A DNA stretch of 64,000 nucleotides. Source: Adiantum capillus-veneris (taxonomy: Eukaryota; Streptophyta; Polypodiopsida; Polypodiales; Pteridaceae). The notes under the pieces were generated by a model that was given only the letters and a program-made list of their open reading frames with translations, had not been told where the DNA came from and made no database searches. The position numbers were made by a program, and so were the translations under genes. Location of the stretch: the NCBI GenBank assembly GCA_014529385.2, contig CM043957.1, forward strand, positions 86,685,881 through 86,749,880. Direction: 5' to 3'. Shown piece by piece: positions 22,767-33,628 of this stretch (position 1 is the first letter of the stretch; the number at the start of each line of letters is the position of its first letter).

Positions 22767-23929
22767 TACAACAAGAATGCAACAATGAGAAACCTGTAAC
22801 CAACCAACAAACTGCCACAACAAAGTAGTGTTGCAAATCTGACAACACCTGCTGCTCAATCAAAAAGCAAACGCATAGAGTATAAATCAGCCCATAATAT
22901 GGTCAAAAAACGTACGTAGAAATCCACAAACAAATGCATAAACCCGTGACAGCTGTAACTCAACCGGCCTAGGCAAATTGTGCCACAAAATGCATCAACA
23001 ATGAGCTATCATAGAGGCATAAACATACTCCATGTCTGAATAACCACAATAGAGACATAAGCTGACCAAGCTTACACAAATCCGTGAGCATAAATGGATC
23101 CAAGTGAGCATATAACCAATGCACAAGCTCAACGAAGTCCAATCTCTATTGTCAACCAAGTACCTATCCGTACTCAAACCGCAACACTGCAAGCAAGAGC
23201 AAACCCGCTCTATGTATAAGTGAACCAAATCTCCACAATATCATGCATAAAGAGGGTCTGTCAAACTGCCATATCCACATCCATCAACATACATAGATGA
23301 TGTCAACCTGTAGCTCAAGAACACGCATAAACAGACTGCCCAGAAGAGTAGAAGCTCCCACTCAAACCACAACCATATGCATGGCTTTCCCACAGTCAAA
23401 ATACATGTTTTGTAACCACAGAAGAAACCTGTATCCAAAGCTCCCCGTAACCTGTAACGTGTACCCGTACCTGTACCTGTACCTGTAGTCGAAGAAGACA
23501 ATGTCGCCAAACTCCCACTCTATCTGTGTGTATGAGGCCACTCCAAGAAGAGGCTACACACTCTCAAATGAGCTGTGGGCTCACGTAAGTGGAAGACACT
23601 ACAACAATGGCACCTGTAATGGCTATGGAAGCTCTGGCAGCAGAAAACTACCAAAGAGAGCTGAAAAACGCAGCTCCTAGTCTGTAGCTCGGATGGGATT
23701 TCTAATGGCACGAATGGCTCCGAAAGGGGGGTTAAACCACAGGATGCCTGTTGAAAATACTCGCGGAGTGCTGAACCTTCCAATGCCAAGCTCAGAAAAA
23801 CCTTCTTCTCTTTGGAAATGCGCGCGTGCGCGAAACAGAAAAACGGCAATGAAATAGCAGCAATTTTCAACACACTCAACAATGATGATGAAGCTCTCAA
23901 TGCTCTCACTACCAAGCTCTGATACCACT
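22767..23929 (-). other. Copia-1 untranslated leader
   Basis: About 1.16 kb between primer site and gag start with no supported gene. It contains a short GTACCT repeat (about 23460-23490) and the phrase TGTTAAAATT-like AT-rich stretches. The leader is long for a copia element. Confidence 0.6.
23918..23929 (-). promoter_or_regulatory. Copia-1 primer binding site
   Basis: The minus strand reads GTGGTATCAGAGC immediately inside the 5' LTR, complementary to initiator tRNA-Met. Confidence 0.9.
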
Positions 23930-24116
23930 TGTTGGGATCGGAGAGCACACACACAGAGAGCCAACACGAGGAAGGAGATAGACACAGTGTGTGGCGGGGC
24001 GGTACTCGCACTACAATGTGTAGTTATGAGTATAGTTATTATGAATGAGTAAATGAATGGCTGTACATGGGCGGCTAAACAACGGGCAGCCGGGCACACG
24101 GGCCTTTAACCCAACA
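23930..24116 (-). repeat. Copia-1 5' LTR
   Basis: 187-bp partner of 18477-18663. The TSD AGTTC follows at 24117-24121. Confidence 0.95.
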
Positions 24117-24121
24117 AGTTC

Positions 24122-24300
24122 AAGGCAAAAAACATGGATGTTTATCTAGCTCCACTAGTTGACGAGCTCCAGGAGTTATGGCATGGGATCGACATAGCAG
24201 ATGCGGTTGAACCAGTAGGACAATAGCATGCAAGGATCCATGGACTTCTTATGTGGACTATGCATGATTGACCAGGATACGAAGAAGCAAGGGATCAAGG
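24122..24300 (+). pseudogene. CACTA transposase, continuation after copia-1
   Basis: Taken directly after the TSD, the frame of 18476 continues with KNMDVYLAPLVDELQELW, the next conserved TNP2 segment, and stops at 24225. In a shifted frame GLLMWTMHD and PGYEEA follow, interrupted by a TGA between them (about 24270). This is the conserved block where TNP2 has LMWTVHD-PGY. Homology then fades, so the C-terminal half is missing. Confidence 0.85.
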
Positions 24301-25499
24301 GTGGTGGATCAAGGGTGCGGTGGATCAAGGGTGTTGCACGGGACACCATCAAACATCGACGAGTTGCAGCTCGGAAGGCTTTCAGGACCAGCTCGCCGAA
24401 GCCTTCGAGCATCCCACACGAGACGTGACTGCAGATCAGGGAGGATGAGCGGACAACAGCCATGCGGTTCGGACAACAGCGTGAGGCCGCGCAGGTACGA
24501 CAGATGACTAGGGGGACATCTCATCTTGGCAGCGGAGGCTTCGACACCTTTCACTATGAGTTTGTGAGTTTCTAATCCAATCTTAACTATGGCGTTTTTT
24601 AAAACGCGATGAATCATGTATTCTTATTACTTTGATTTTTATATAAATGCAAAATCTTGCGATGCATCGAGCTCCATCACGCGAGGAGGAGTCAGATGGA
24701 TATCGCACAGGTATCTATGAAGTACTGAATGATCTTGAAGCTTCAGGAGAGCCTGTAGACTGGGAGGCCTTACAATCTCGCTGATCGCTTGAGGTGAGAC
24801 GTTAATATGTGTGAGTTGATTTAATTAAGTCAGTATATGTGAAGTAATATCAATACTAATTTTGTGAGTTGTCCTATGTGCAGGTTGCGACGCCTAGTCA
24901 TTAGTGGACCAGATTTCATCTATGTGCTTTGTGAGACACAGACACGCTTTTGTGTCTCTTTTTTGTACAAACAGTTAGTGTTCAGACAGGTATTGTTTCC
25001 CTTATGGTTATGATTATTGTCATTGTCATTGTATAGACAGTTATTGTTTCTCTTTCTGGCTATGCTTATGGTTATTGTTAATTTTGTTTATGGTTATGGT
25101 TATCTACATTATGGTTTTGATCAAAGTGATTATATCCGGTTATGGTTTTAAGTTATGGTTATGGTTCGTTATGGTTATGCTTTTAAGTTATGGTTATGCT
25201 TTTAAGTTATGGCTATGCTTTTCAGTTAGTACGGTTGTCTTTCATTGGCCTTAAATCTTATGTGAGATTCTACATGGATAGCATGTAGGAGGCGTATACA
25301 TGATATGGTTTTTTTTGAAAAGTTTATGTAAAAACAAAGGGAACTCTGCCAAAATTTCTGGGCGCGGGAGCATGGTTGATATTTTGGTGCTGCTCGCTTT
25401 TTTGGGCAGAGGGCAGGAAGCCTGGCTGTGGCTGTGTCCATCTTTTAACTGGGCACAGGCTAGGCTACCTGCCCTCTGCCCAAGAAATTTTTTTTCTGC
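24301..25499 (+). other. CACTA interior, possible exon remnants
   Basis: No confident gene. A frame near 24440-24565 contains GSGGFDTFHYEF before a GTGAGT donor-like site and could be an exon of the second CACTA product, but I cannot confirm it. 25000-25230 is a simple GGTTATG-rich stretch. Confidence 0.45.
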
Positions 25500-25631
25500 T
25501 ATGGTCGTCGCTATATGCGTTGCTATCAGCGTCGCTAATAGCGACTGGTTTCACAGCGACGCGTATAGCGACGCTCATAGCGACGGGCAGCGTCGATATA
25601 TGCGTCGATAACACCTTCTTTTGTTGTAGTG
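25500..25631 (+). repeat. CACTA right subterminal repeats and terminal inverted repeat
   Basis: Several TAGCGACG/CGTCGCTA units alternate with TATATGCG and lead to the terminus TTGTTGTAGTG, the complement of CACTACAACAA. In the family such repeats bind the transposase or its partner protein. The first bases outside are TTT. Confidence 0.85.
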
Positions 25632-25769
25632 TTTGAACCAATCTTTATAATTACTTCATGTTGAAGAAACAAAGAATAATTTATTTGACGTATATTTTAT
25701 ATTTTGAAAGTGTCATAAAGAGAAATAGAGTGAATTATATATAGCATTTTCAATTGTTTTATAAGTTCT

Positions 25770-25794
25770 TAATAACACACATACACACACACAC

Positions 25795-25828
<34 letters not shown>
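25770..25828. repeat. (CA)n/(GA)n microsatellite
   Basis: CACACA followed by about 15 GA units. Confidence 0.95.
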
Positions 25829-25833
<5 letters not shown>

Positions 25834-25949
25834 ATGGTGTGAATCTTTATTTTTTTGAAGATAGAGATAGAGAGAGATTAGATGATATGTCATAAATTTT
25901 AGAGGTTCATCAAATTGAAGAGGAAGATAATATGAAGTAAACTATGATC

Positions 25950-26955
25950 CAAGAACTATTCATGCCACATTACCGACCAAGTATCACATGAATCATGCAC
26001 ATAAAAAACAATACAAGCCAAATAATCGGCAAACCAAACTAATTTACAACATTTTTTGGCCACGTTACTGGCCAAATGCTGCATTATGCAAAAAATACAA
26101 CATGCACTTGTGAACAACACCATTTTATTGCGTTACTAACAAGGTGCCACCCGAATCTAAGGGAATAGGGATTGCATACAGATATAACTTAGCCGTGTTA
26201 TCGACCATATGCTTACATTTAATAAAAGAAAGCAAAGGTGACATCATTGTAAAGATACTATTATTACCGCGTTATTGACTAGTACCACTACAACGTGCCA
26301 CACTTATCATAGGACACTACTCAACCGTGTTACCGACCAAGTGTCCCATGATAAGCACCATTCTGAAGAATGGCCTTACATACACATGCATCCCTCAGGT
26401 AGCAAGCTACACACATCTAGCCATGCACTGCGACTGGCTTGGCTAATCTAAAACCTAGCGGCGTTTTGGCCGGTTCCCAGGTCACCCCAAACCGGCAATT
26501 TTGTGAACATGAGAAGTTGTTAACATGTTAATAACATACTCACAAGTGTTATTACCCCAAAAAAACCTGTAATCATTATGAAATCCCTGGCTATAACATC
26601 AACTACTCTGTTTAGAAAGACTTGAAGTTAGTATATTTGCTTGTGATCATTGTATATAACTACAATAGCGGGCAATTTTGGTGCACAAGGTGCTAGCAAT
26701 ACACATGATACTTTCTCTGGATAGCAAGTAGGCATGGCCTTGCTATCAAGCAAATAATTCATGGAATGCCATGAATAGATTAAGAGAGCCTCCCAATAGG
26801 TAATCTCTTATTGCAAACCCAAGAAAATCTAGTATGACTACTTTCTCTGGGGTGTTAAGAATCATTCTCTTCTATTCGTGGAGAGATATGATTATTTGGA
26901 GATTCAGTTGTGAATAAAATTCCAACTTGAGAAGAACTGTTTCTTAGTTCTAGCA
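25950..26955. repeat. Stem-loop-rich region with a conserved-loop family
   Basis: Six sites share a loop close to CCGTGTTACCGACCAAG: about 25964, 26058, 26128, 26191, 26266 and 26323. Each is flanked by arms that differ between sites but pair with each other. The first has ATTCATG/CATGAAT and the fourth GCATA/TATGC. The sixth has 16-base arms (CTTATCAT, one mismatch, GGACACT). More hairpins without that loop lie to the right: 26720-26747 (arm GATAGCAAG), 26757-26776 (ATTCATGG) and 26933-26951 (AGAACT). No gene is visible. Confidence 0.7.
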
Positions 26956-27035
26956 CTGATTATGTCTATAGGAGTGGTATTTTTAGGCGTATGACCTTGC
27001 TAATACACAATCACTTCATCATTGTTAAAAGTCAC

Positions 27036-28096
27036 AGTTTGATCTTGGAGTAGATGATGATATCATCAAAGAACACTCCAATGAATTTTGCGGTAGGGTC
27101 TAAAGATTTTCTCCATTAAATGGTTGAACGTGGCTTGTGCATTAGTCAAGCCAAAAGGCATGATTAGATATTCATAAAGGCCAAACGTTGTATGAAACAC
27201 GGTCTTTAAGATATCTTCATCCACTATCCTTATTTGATGATAGCCACTTTTAAGGTCAATCCTACTGAAGTAGGTAGAGCCTCATAGCTTATCAAACAGA
27301 CCTTTGACCCGAGGCACGAAAAATCTATTTTTGATAGTGATGTGCTTTAGTGCTCGATAGTCCACACACATACGATATGTACCATCTTTCTTTTGTACTA
27401 AAAGGACTGGAGAACAAAAGGGAGAGGATCTAGGTCTCACCATCCCTTTGTCTACCAATTCTTGTACTTGCCTCATGATCTCCTCTTGTTGAGCTTGGGA
27501 TACTCGATAAGGAGGCTTGTTAGGCGGTGAGCTTCCTCGTAGGAGCTCAATTCGACGGTCATCATCCCCTCGTTTTGGAGGTAAGTCCATAGGGATATAT
27601 CGATGAACACATCTTGGAATCCTTTTAGAAAACTAGACAAGTCTATCTCTTCTTGATTCCAACCATTTACATTTGATGAAACATTAGGACTTTTAAGGGA
27701 CTCTTTGACAAAAATCATGTATGTAGAAACTGAGCTCTTCATTGATTGATCAAAAGCAGGAGGATTTACAAGTGGTATAGTACGATGAGACTCACTAGCA
27801 TCTATATACATGTTCTTTTCCCTGTAGGTGAAGTAGATTCTCCTTTCAATGAACCTCATGTTGACAGCCATGTGGTTGAACCATGGTGCCCCTGGATAGC
27901 ATCCTCATGTTGGAGAGGAGAGATGAAAAAGTCTTCTTTGTTGACATATCTTTGGACATGGAGCCTCAACTTCCTAATCAAGGGAGTAAAGGAGGCTCGC
28001 TGTCCCTTGAAAGCAGTGTCCGCTGTTACAACATCTCCTATCTCAAAAGCTTGAATGCCCAACTTGGTGGCCAACTTCATTGATATGAAGTCGTCC
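27036..28096 (-). pseudogene. Gypsy C protease and reverse transcriptase fragment
   Basis: From right to left: LATKLGIQAFEIGD (end of the gag-protease junction), the protease C-terminal region with a frameshift near 27870, the pre-RT segment IELLRGSSPPNKPPYRVSQ, then RT motifs SPVLLVQKKDGTYRMCVDYRAL and FDKL. An in-frame TGA follows at about 27280. [17 protein letters not shown] and EYLIMPFGL come next, then a one-base insertion near 27092 before GVFFDDIII. The RT catalytic pair is therefore still FFDD, unlike in D. Homology stops directly after it. Confidence 0.85.
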
Positions 28097-28815
28097 AGTG
28101 CCACATTTTCTTACATTTCTTGGAGAGAGTGGAACGTTTCTTACAAGGCTTCTGTTTTTTAGCACTAGCCATGGTCGCTAAAGAATCTTTAGGGACCCAC
28201 TTGTATGTTTTCTTTATTATATGAGGATGAGTCTTGTCAGAAGCTATATACATTGCTTGTAGCATATTTAAGGGTACAGGCATTTCATCCCCCTCAGGTG
28301 TTACCCAGGTCGTCCCCCTGTTTCCCCAAGTGTCTATGGTTGCTACTAGGTGGCCCAATCCACATTGTCCGACTCGGTCATCCTAGGTAGTACATCCATA
28401 TAAGGAGAATCATCCCCAACGTCAGTGTCCGCTTTACACGTGTAACAATACTGCAATGGGGCCGAGTGAACTGTGGTGTCAGATCTATGATCAATTATAA
28501 ACCTGTTTCCTAGAGGATGTGCTCGACCCATCACAAGATCCACTCGAATGACAGAATCTTGGAACTACAGGTAGACATGGTTTTTGGACCAGCCATGCAC
28601 CATTTTTGTTTCCCTCATGAAAGGATGTCCTAAGATCATCTCCGATGCCATAGTGTGTTTGAAGAAATCCATAACAATAAAGGTAATCCTTATTTTATGT
28701 CTAAAGACCTTGATCTTGAGATCTTCTAGCATCCCAATAGGTTTAACAATAGACCCATTGGCCATCTTCACTACTATGGTTGAGAGAGAGACGTTTATTG
28801 CTTAAGGATCACAAT
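28097..28815 (-). pseudogene. Foreign retropepsin-containing fragment inside gypsy C
   Basis: Elements B and D have gag with a zinc knuckle at this position. C instead has unrelated minus-strand sequence that reads as an aspartic-protease domain of another LTR element: VVKMANGSIVKPIG, then IVMDFF and LGHPFMRETKMVHGW. A stop and a tail with CYTCK follow. The left junction is at about 28096. No TSD or LTR is visible, so replacement by recombination or a template switch is more likely than simple insertion. Confidence 0.6.
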
Positions 28816-28870
28816 TATTGATCGAGGTGTGTTTGGTCCTTGTGCATGTGTGCTCGCTAAGGAAAGAAAT

Positions 28871-28876
<6 letters not shown>

Positions 28877-28905
<29 letters not shown>
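28877..28905. repeat. (GA)n microsatellite
   Basis: About 14 GA units within gypsy C. Confidence 0.95.
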
Positions 28906-28911
<6 letters not shown>

Positions 28912-28989
28912 AAAAAGAGTGGATCAACTATCAAGGGTTGAGAGAGAGAAATAATATTTTTGGAATCTGCTCGTCGGATTCCAAAAAAG

Positions 28990-29164
28990 TGCTTGCTGGA
29001 AGAATAAGTTGTTAGTAACTTTGTCTTGAAAAGCAGGGTTGCCCATAGCTTGCTACAACCTAGTAACAAGATAATTGACAAACATGGGGGCATCATCATT
29101 AGCACCTTCATGTGCAAAATCAAAGTGATCAATGTTCACTATACTCTCTTGGTTATTGTCAGCC
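28990..29164 (-). pseudogene. Gypsy C gag N-terminus
   Basis: Starts MADNNQESIVNIDHFDF, then APMFVNYLVTRL, an in-frame stop and QAMGNPAFQ. This closely parallels the gag start of element B (35800), so the start codon is well placed. The remainder of gag is absent. Confidence 0.75.
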
Positions 29165-29549
29165 ATGCTAATTAAACTTATTTATAGATTACTTTGTGCG
29201 TTGGTACCCTCAAAAACCTTAGTTCCCACTCTTCCTTACCTTTGAAAATCAATTCTCAACCAGCCACACCACACTGTTGATTGCAAAGACTAATGGAGAG
29301 GGTCTAACATTGCTCAGTTGATTATGGTTCTTGTTGAGCTTGCTCTAGCTCAATAATGGTAAAGCCAAATGCAAGCCCCGAAAGGCTCCATTATTAAGAC
29401 TATAGTTCCCAATGGTGTACCTCGAACTAAGTCCTTCTCAACCAAGATAATAGATCCCTGTCCCACTTACCCTATTGAAATTAACATGCCCAACCTTTCA
29501 TGGACAACTTAAGGACCTCTCTTCTTAAGCAAGAAAAGAGAAACCAATA

Positions 29550-29561
29550 GCTCTGATACCA
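29550..29561 (-). promoter_or_regulatory. Gypsy C primer binding site
   Basis: The minus strand reads TTGGTATCAGAGC next to the LTR at 29563. Confidence 0.85.
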
Positions 29562-29562
29562 A

Positions 29563-30988
29563 TGTAATGGAAATGGCCTATGAACTTTGAGAATAGCGGA
29601 ATTAGGAGAGTTAAAGAGAGCACTTTTGTGAGACTACTTTGAGAACATAGAGGGTGAAATTAATTGATGGTAGCAACATAATCGTAGTACTTAATTAACT
29701 TGGCATGAACAATACTTTTGCAAGAGAGAGAGTTTAGATAACTTGACAACAATTGAGGACCGGATTTATGTGGAGCTGGTCCCCCCTTCAATAGGCATTT
29801 GTATTATAGATTCTCCCATCAAGAGAGACTTGGTAAAATACAATCTTTGTGTTCCTTGTGACCTAGGTGACGCAATGAAGATGGAAAGCTTCATGCATCA
29901 CGAGCATAACATAGACTTTGGAAAAAGCATTAACTATCCCAAGCCTTAGTCCCAAGGCCTCAAACACCTTCAAAGGTGGAGAGAGCTAGAGTGGAATGAG
30001 GGTAGGGAAGAGAAAGAAGAAACATTCATAGGAGAAAGAAATAGTTCCTCACTTATCATCACTCCTCTTGCTAGCATACACAATAGCATAGTAATGAAGA
30101 TGGAAAAGATGGCAAGCTAAAGCATTGAAGCATGGCTCTTGGTTGGATTTGCATTCCATAGCCAAGAGTGTTAGTGAAGGCTCTCAACTTCTCTACTAGC
30201 TTGGAGAAGAATATAGAGCTCTTGCACTTTGAACTTCACAAAATGAGAGTGTGTGTGGGAGAGTTTACTCCCCAAGCAACCCCCCTTCTTGCCTTGGTTG
30301 ACCCCCTCTTCTAGCTTAACTTGGAAGCTCATTGGACCCCTGCAAGCTTGGCCAATCACATGCAGAATGCATATCACATGTAGCAACAAGGGTAGCCCTG
30401 AGACAAGTATCTCCCTTTTCGCTTTGAGAGAGAGGACTTGATAAATGCAAAAACAATTAATTAAATCAACTACATTATCATTGGACCTCTCTAGGGGGGG
30501 TTAACCAAAAGGCTTTGGACACTCCTTGAGGGTAACCTAGCTAGGGGCTTCACATGTGTCCTACTTGCCTCTTGACCATTGCCTCTTGACCAAGGGGTGC
30601 CCTCTGGGAGAGAGAGAGGTCAAGCACCCACCCCTCCTACCTGCATGGCTCGCCCCCTCCTTGTAGGGATATTTATTGACTTTTGTGACACCTCAAACCC
30701 CTCAACCTTGGGCCCAATTCTCACCACAAGCTTGGCCCTTAAGCCCCTCAAGCTTGGCCCTTAAGCCCCTCAAGTACAGTTCTAGCATCTCAAGCATGAC
30801 AAGCATCTCAGTCATGAAGCAGGACAAGCACCTCAATCATCTTAGTCATCAGGCACAAAAAGCACCTCAAGCTTGGGCCAAGTTCCCATCCCAAGCACAA
30901 CCCTAGCTTACCTAAGGTCAAAGGACTTTTAACACTAACCTTTGGAGGTATTCAATGAAGCTAACCCTAAGGTCTTTAACCTCCATTG
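29563..30988 (-). repeat. Gypsy LTR shared between C and D
   Basis: Begins TGTAATGGAAATGG and matches 40970-42540 and 31936-33084 along its length. It contains a CCTCAAGC/CTTAAGCCC minisatellite (about 30690-30900). Compared with the complete copy it lacks its last approximately 195 bp and is fused at about 30988 to the end of D's integrase. Confidence 0.85.
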
Positions 30989-30989
30989 G

Positions 30990-31935
30990 CTAGCCTCGTT
31001 TTTCCCATTGTGAGCATTGATCTACTTCTATAACATAAGTCTTTAGTAGATCAAGTATCGTAAGATTGGCTATCTCACTTTGGCCATCTATTTGTGGGTG
31101 ATAGGCCAAAGAGAAATTCAATCTTGTACCTAGATTTTCAAAGAGACCTTTCCAAATGGTCATTCTAGGATCTCTATCTGACGTGATGGATGTTGGCAAT
31201 CCATGGTGTTTAAAAGTCTGAGATATGAAGAGAGTTGCCATTTGGTGTGCCTTAATAGTCTTTTTGACAGGAATAAAGTGTGATTGCTTGCTAAACTTGT
31301 TGACAATTGTCTATATTCTCATATTTTCATGGATAAACTTGGGTAATCCAAAGATAAAATCCATGGATATACTCTCCCATGGTGATTTGGGATAGGCAAT
31401 GACTGGAGTAATCTAGGTTGCTTCCCTCTATCATACTTGGTCTTTTTGCATACCACACATTTTGAAACATACTCTTGTATGTCCACTTTCATGATAGGCC
31501 AATAGAAGTACGTCTCTACTTCTCGAAGAATAGGTTGAATGCCTCTATGCCCCACATAGGGAGAAGCATGGGATTCATACATAACTTTCTCACGAAGGGA
31601 GTGGATAACACATAGACTATTGCCTTGGAGAAGATAACCATCCTACAAGGTGAATGGTTCCTCTTTATTCCCCAAAGCAAGGGATGACATTACGTCTTTA
31701 AAGTCAGGGTCAGTAGCATACTCATCTATCATAGAGGATAGATAATTGTGAGTTGCTATAGACACCGCATTAACTTTTGGTCGTCGCTCGTGAAAGTGCA
31801 TTAGCTACTTGATTGTGCTTACCAAAAATGTGAGCAATATGAAAATAAAATTACGAAAGAAAAATTTCCCACCTCATTTGTTTGTCAAGAAGCTTGGTTT
31901 GCGTCATGAAGTACTCGAGACTTTGGTGGTCTGGT
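30990..31935 (-). pseudogene. Gypsy D RNase H end and integrase
   Basis: Left half of D's pol, continuing from 38250 after removal of the solo LTR. The RNase H end HQSLEYFMTQTKLLDKQM comes first, then NQVANALSR. The integrase zinc domain follows: SPYVGHRGIQP-L and CVVCKKTKYDR (31319-31582). The catalytic core is at 30990-31241: GLPTSITSDRDPRM and LAYHPQIDGQSE. Several frameshifts separate the pieces. The integrase C-terminal domain is deleted at the fusion with the shared LTR. Confidence 0.85.
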
Positions 31936-33084
31936 TGTAATGGAAATGGTCGATTAACTTTAAGAGTAGAATAAATTAGAGAAAGTACTTTTGTGAAATT
32001 ACTTTGTGAGTATAGAGGGTGAACTTAATTAATGGTAGCAACATAAACATAACATTTAGTTAACTTGGCATGAACAATACTTTTGCAAGAGAGAGAGAGA
32101 GAGAGTTTAAGCAACATGAAAACAATTGAGGATTGGATTTATGTGGAGCCGGTCCCCCCTCCAATAAGCATTTGTATTATAGTTTCTTCCACCAAGAGAG
32201 ACTTGTACAATACAATCTTTGTGTTCCTTTTGTGACCTAGGTGATGCAATGTAGATGGAAAGCTTCATGCATCACGAGCATAACATAAACTTTGTAGAAA
32301 GCATTAACTATCCCAAGCCTCAGTCCCAAGACCTCAAACACCTTCGAAGATGGAGAGAGCTAGCGGGGAATGAGGGTAGGGAAGAAGAAGAAGAAACATT
32401 TCATAGGAGAAAGAATTAGTTCCTCACTTATCATCACTCTTCTTGCTAGCATACATAATAGCATAGTAATGAAGATGGTGAAGATCGAAAGCTTAAGCAT
32501 TGAAGCATGGCTCTTTGTTGGATTTGCATTCCATAGCCAAGAGTGTTGGTGAAGGCTCTCAACTTCTCTACTAGCTTGGAGAAAGAGATGGAGCTCTTGC
32601 ACCTTGCACTTCACACAATGAGAGTGTGTGTGAGTGTGTGTGGGAGAGTATAGCCCACAAGCAACCCCCTAGCTTGCTTTGGTTGACCCCCCCTTGTAGC
32701 TCATGATTGAAGATCATTGGACCTCTCCAGGCCTAAGCAACCACATGGAGGGCCATATCAAGCAACAAGGGTAGCCTTGGGACAAGTGTCATTCTTTCCC
32801 CTTTGAGAGAGAGGACTTGATAAATGCTAAAATAATTAATTAAATTAATTAATTTATGATTGGACCCCTTGGGAGGCCAACCAATAGGCTTTAGGCACAC
32901 CATGAGGGCAACATGAAGAGGAACTTGACAAGTGTCCTATATACTTTCTTTGAACCAAGCTTACCTTGTGTGGGGTGTGTGTGTTCTCTCTCTACCCCCC
33001 TCTTGTAGGGCTCGCCCCTCATTGTAGGGATAGCTGTTGACTTTTGTACACCTTACCCCCAAGCACCTTAGTCAGCAAGCATGA

Positions 33085-33628
33085 TGTAACATTTAATAGC
33101 CTAATAACTTGTGTGTAGCGGAAAATAGCATGAACATAGTGAGCATTTCATTAGAATAGATTCCTAATGAGCATAACAAGAGTGCTTGGATGGAGAGAGC
33201 AACAAAAAGCATAACACCTAGTTAGATAGGCATGAACAATACTCCAAAAGAGAGAGAATTTAAGCTATTGACAACAATTGAGGACCAGATTTACATGGAG
33301 CTGGTCCCCCCTCCAAAAGGCTTTGTATTATAGGTTTCCCCCATCAGGGGAGACATTTTACAATACAATTCTTTGTGTTCCTGCAATAACTAGCTAGTAC
33401 AATGAAGATGGAAGCTTCAAGCACTAAGCAAACACTTATAAAACACAACATCAATTCCCTCACGGTCGCAGACCCAAGACCTCACACACCTCGAAGATGG
33501 TGAGAGCTAGCAGGGTATGAGAGTAGATAGAGAGGAAGAATGAGTAGTCTTACGAGAAAGAAGTACATCTTCCCACATAATCACTCATAATAGCTTAGCA
33601 TAGCTTAGCAATGAGCATGCATTGAAGC
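33085..33628 (-). repeat. Element B 3' LTR, truncated
   Basis: Matches 36197-36765 closely and then runs directly into protease coding sequence. The upstream about 1 kb of the LTR is missing. Confidence 0.85.

Larger units (their letters stand above)
18477..24116 (-). mobile_element. Copia-1: young Ty1/copia retrotransposon
   Basis: A complete 5640-bp element on the minus strand. LTRs of 187 bp at both ends differ at only two positions. TSD AGTTC lies at 18472-18476 and 24117-24121. A perfect primer site and a purine tract are present. One long gag-pol frame is broken only by a single frameshift near 18950. It sits inside a CACTA transposase exon. By LTR identity it is the youngest datable insertion in the window. 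A decayed relative of its 3' end occurs at 49622-49862. Confidence 0.95.
17353..25631 (+). mobile_element. CACTA (En/Spm) transposon, 5' end missing, split by copia-1
   Basis: Transposase exons (17353-18476, resuming 24122 to about 24290) are followed by non-coding sequence and a typical CACTA right end. Bases 25621-25631 are the complement of CACTACAACAA. Just inside lie many copies of the subterminal motif TAGCGACG/CGTCGCTA (about 25500-25620). Removing copia-1 restores the transposase frame exactly. The left terminus is not found: sequence left of about 17350 is microsatellite, so the 5' end was lost or replaced. Confidence 0.85.
27036..29562 (-). mobile_element. Gypsy internal region C, truncated
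   Basis: Minus-strand Ty3/gypsy internal sequence reading away from the primer site at 29550-29561: a gag start, a foreign insert or replacement, protease, and RT that ends abruptly at about 27036. Right of it is an LTR (29563-30988) that is also joined to the integrase of element D. C and D are therefore arranged head-to-tail around one LTR. The left end, 3' LTR and TSD are missing. Confidence 0.8.

Noticed and set aside
25632-27035. This interval as the missing 5' half of element G
   Set aside because: It is hairpin-rich like E, but I could not align it with E 3900-7650 on either strand, and the expected GTTAC junction is absent.
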